38,318 bases of DNA from a virus, in IMG/VR virus record IMGVR_UViG_3300043466_001873, positions 1 through 38,318 of that record; one strand, 5' to 3'. The translations under genes were made by a program, and so were the position numbers. A model generated the notes under the pieces. The model saw only the letters and a program-made list of their open reading frames with translations, did no database searches and had not been told where the DNA came from. Positions 38,075-38,318 of the stretch are shown one piece after another; position 1 is the stretch's first letter; the number at the start of each line of letters is the position of its first letter.

Positions 38075-38318
38075 TAGACACTAAGTTAGCATGGGTGATG
38101 TGAAAAGATTTTGGAGAAAGTTGTGTGAGAAAGCAGCCTATTACATAAACAAATGCCATTTGAGCCTAATTTACTTGCGTGTTTCAATAAATCTATTATA
38201 GAGAAAATACTTCCAATAAAACCTTTAAAACTGCTCTTGCATTTTATTAAAAAGCGGTTAGGGAGATTGAGTTTTTCTTTTGTTTTCCCAGTGGGTTATG
38301 TCAATGGGGTAATCAAAA
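38075..38318. other. AT-rich end of window, no supported gene
   Basis: No minus-strand gene. A 36-codon plus-strand frame (38091-38201, MGDVKRFWRKLCEKA...) lacks a ribosome site. A TATAAT word lies on the minus strand near 38200 without a matching -35 box. Confidence 0.5.

Noticed and set aside
38091-38201. 36-codon plus-strand frame
   Set aside because: Product looks plausible, but no ribosome site or promoter; it would be the only plus-strand gene in the window.

Overview
This window looks like about 38 kb of a tailed, dsDNA actinobacteriophage genome, probably a siphovirus-like phage of an AT-rich (low-GC) actinobacterium. The basis is a phage-encoded WhiB-like Fe-S regulator, an HK97-type portal, a capsid maturation protease with modules I recognise from mycobacteriophage-type proteases, an actinophage-style small terminase subunit, and some leaderless genes, as is common in Actinobacteria. 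The host is an inference. Essentially every gene lies on the minus strand, so transcription runs from high to low coordinates.

Layout in transcription order. 38.0-36.2 kb: a holin-like membrane protein, the small terminase subunit and three very small genes, in a region locally rich in CCG/ACGG words. 36.2-35.7 kb: a gene-free stretch full of short repeats. 35.7-21.9 kb: many short operons of small accessory genes, including WhiB, a secreted subtilase, a MoxR-type AAA+ ATPase with a metallopeptidase-VWA partner, a DUF3846 protein, an ADP-ribosyltransferase-like protein, a proteasome-beta/HslV-like Ntn hydrolase and many zinc-ribbon miniproteins. 21.6-17.9 kb: a tyrosine-phosphatase-like gene, then a cassette of small membrane proteins, a lytic transglycosylase and a peptidoglycan-binding protein, which I read as the lysis region. 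17.9-17.5 kb: an AT-rich gene-free stretch with iterons and a palindrome. 17.5-0 kb: the head operon, running from a DNA-binding protein through portal, two large modular proteins and the protease to a scaffold-like protein cut by the window edge. No large terminase, major capsid or tail gene is present, so these must lie outside the window.

Regulation can be read unusually well. About seventeen sigma70-type promoters (TTGAC[A/T]-16 to 18 bp-TATACT-like, often with an extended TGC) alternate with hairpin terminators. Several -35 boxes are written inside the last codons of the preceding gene. Three genes (WhiB, the 35.1 kb gene and the first gene of the head operon) have a -10 box exactly 6 nt before the start codon, so they are probably leaderless. 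Accessory genes mostly use G-run ribosome sites (AAAGGGGG), while head genes use GGAG-type sites. A small hairpin RNA candidate at 23.25-23.36 kb carries a loop complementary to the G-run type.

The most unusual signal is a two-part family of dispersed short repeats. Box A is AGCAAAAAGTAAAAA (minus strand) and box B is AAGTTGTTTNTA. They fill the spacers between terminators and promoters from 18 to 38 kb and are absent from the head genes. Other points of interest are a PI3/4-kinase/HipA-like domain at the end of a 2117-residue virion-region protein, and the AAA+/VWA/HExxH pair.
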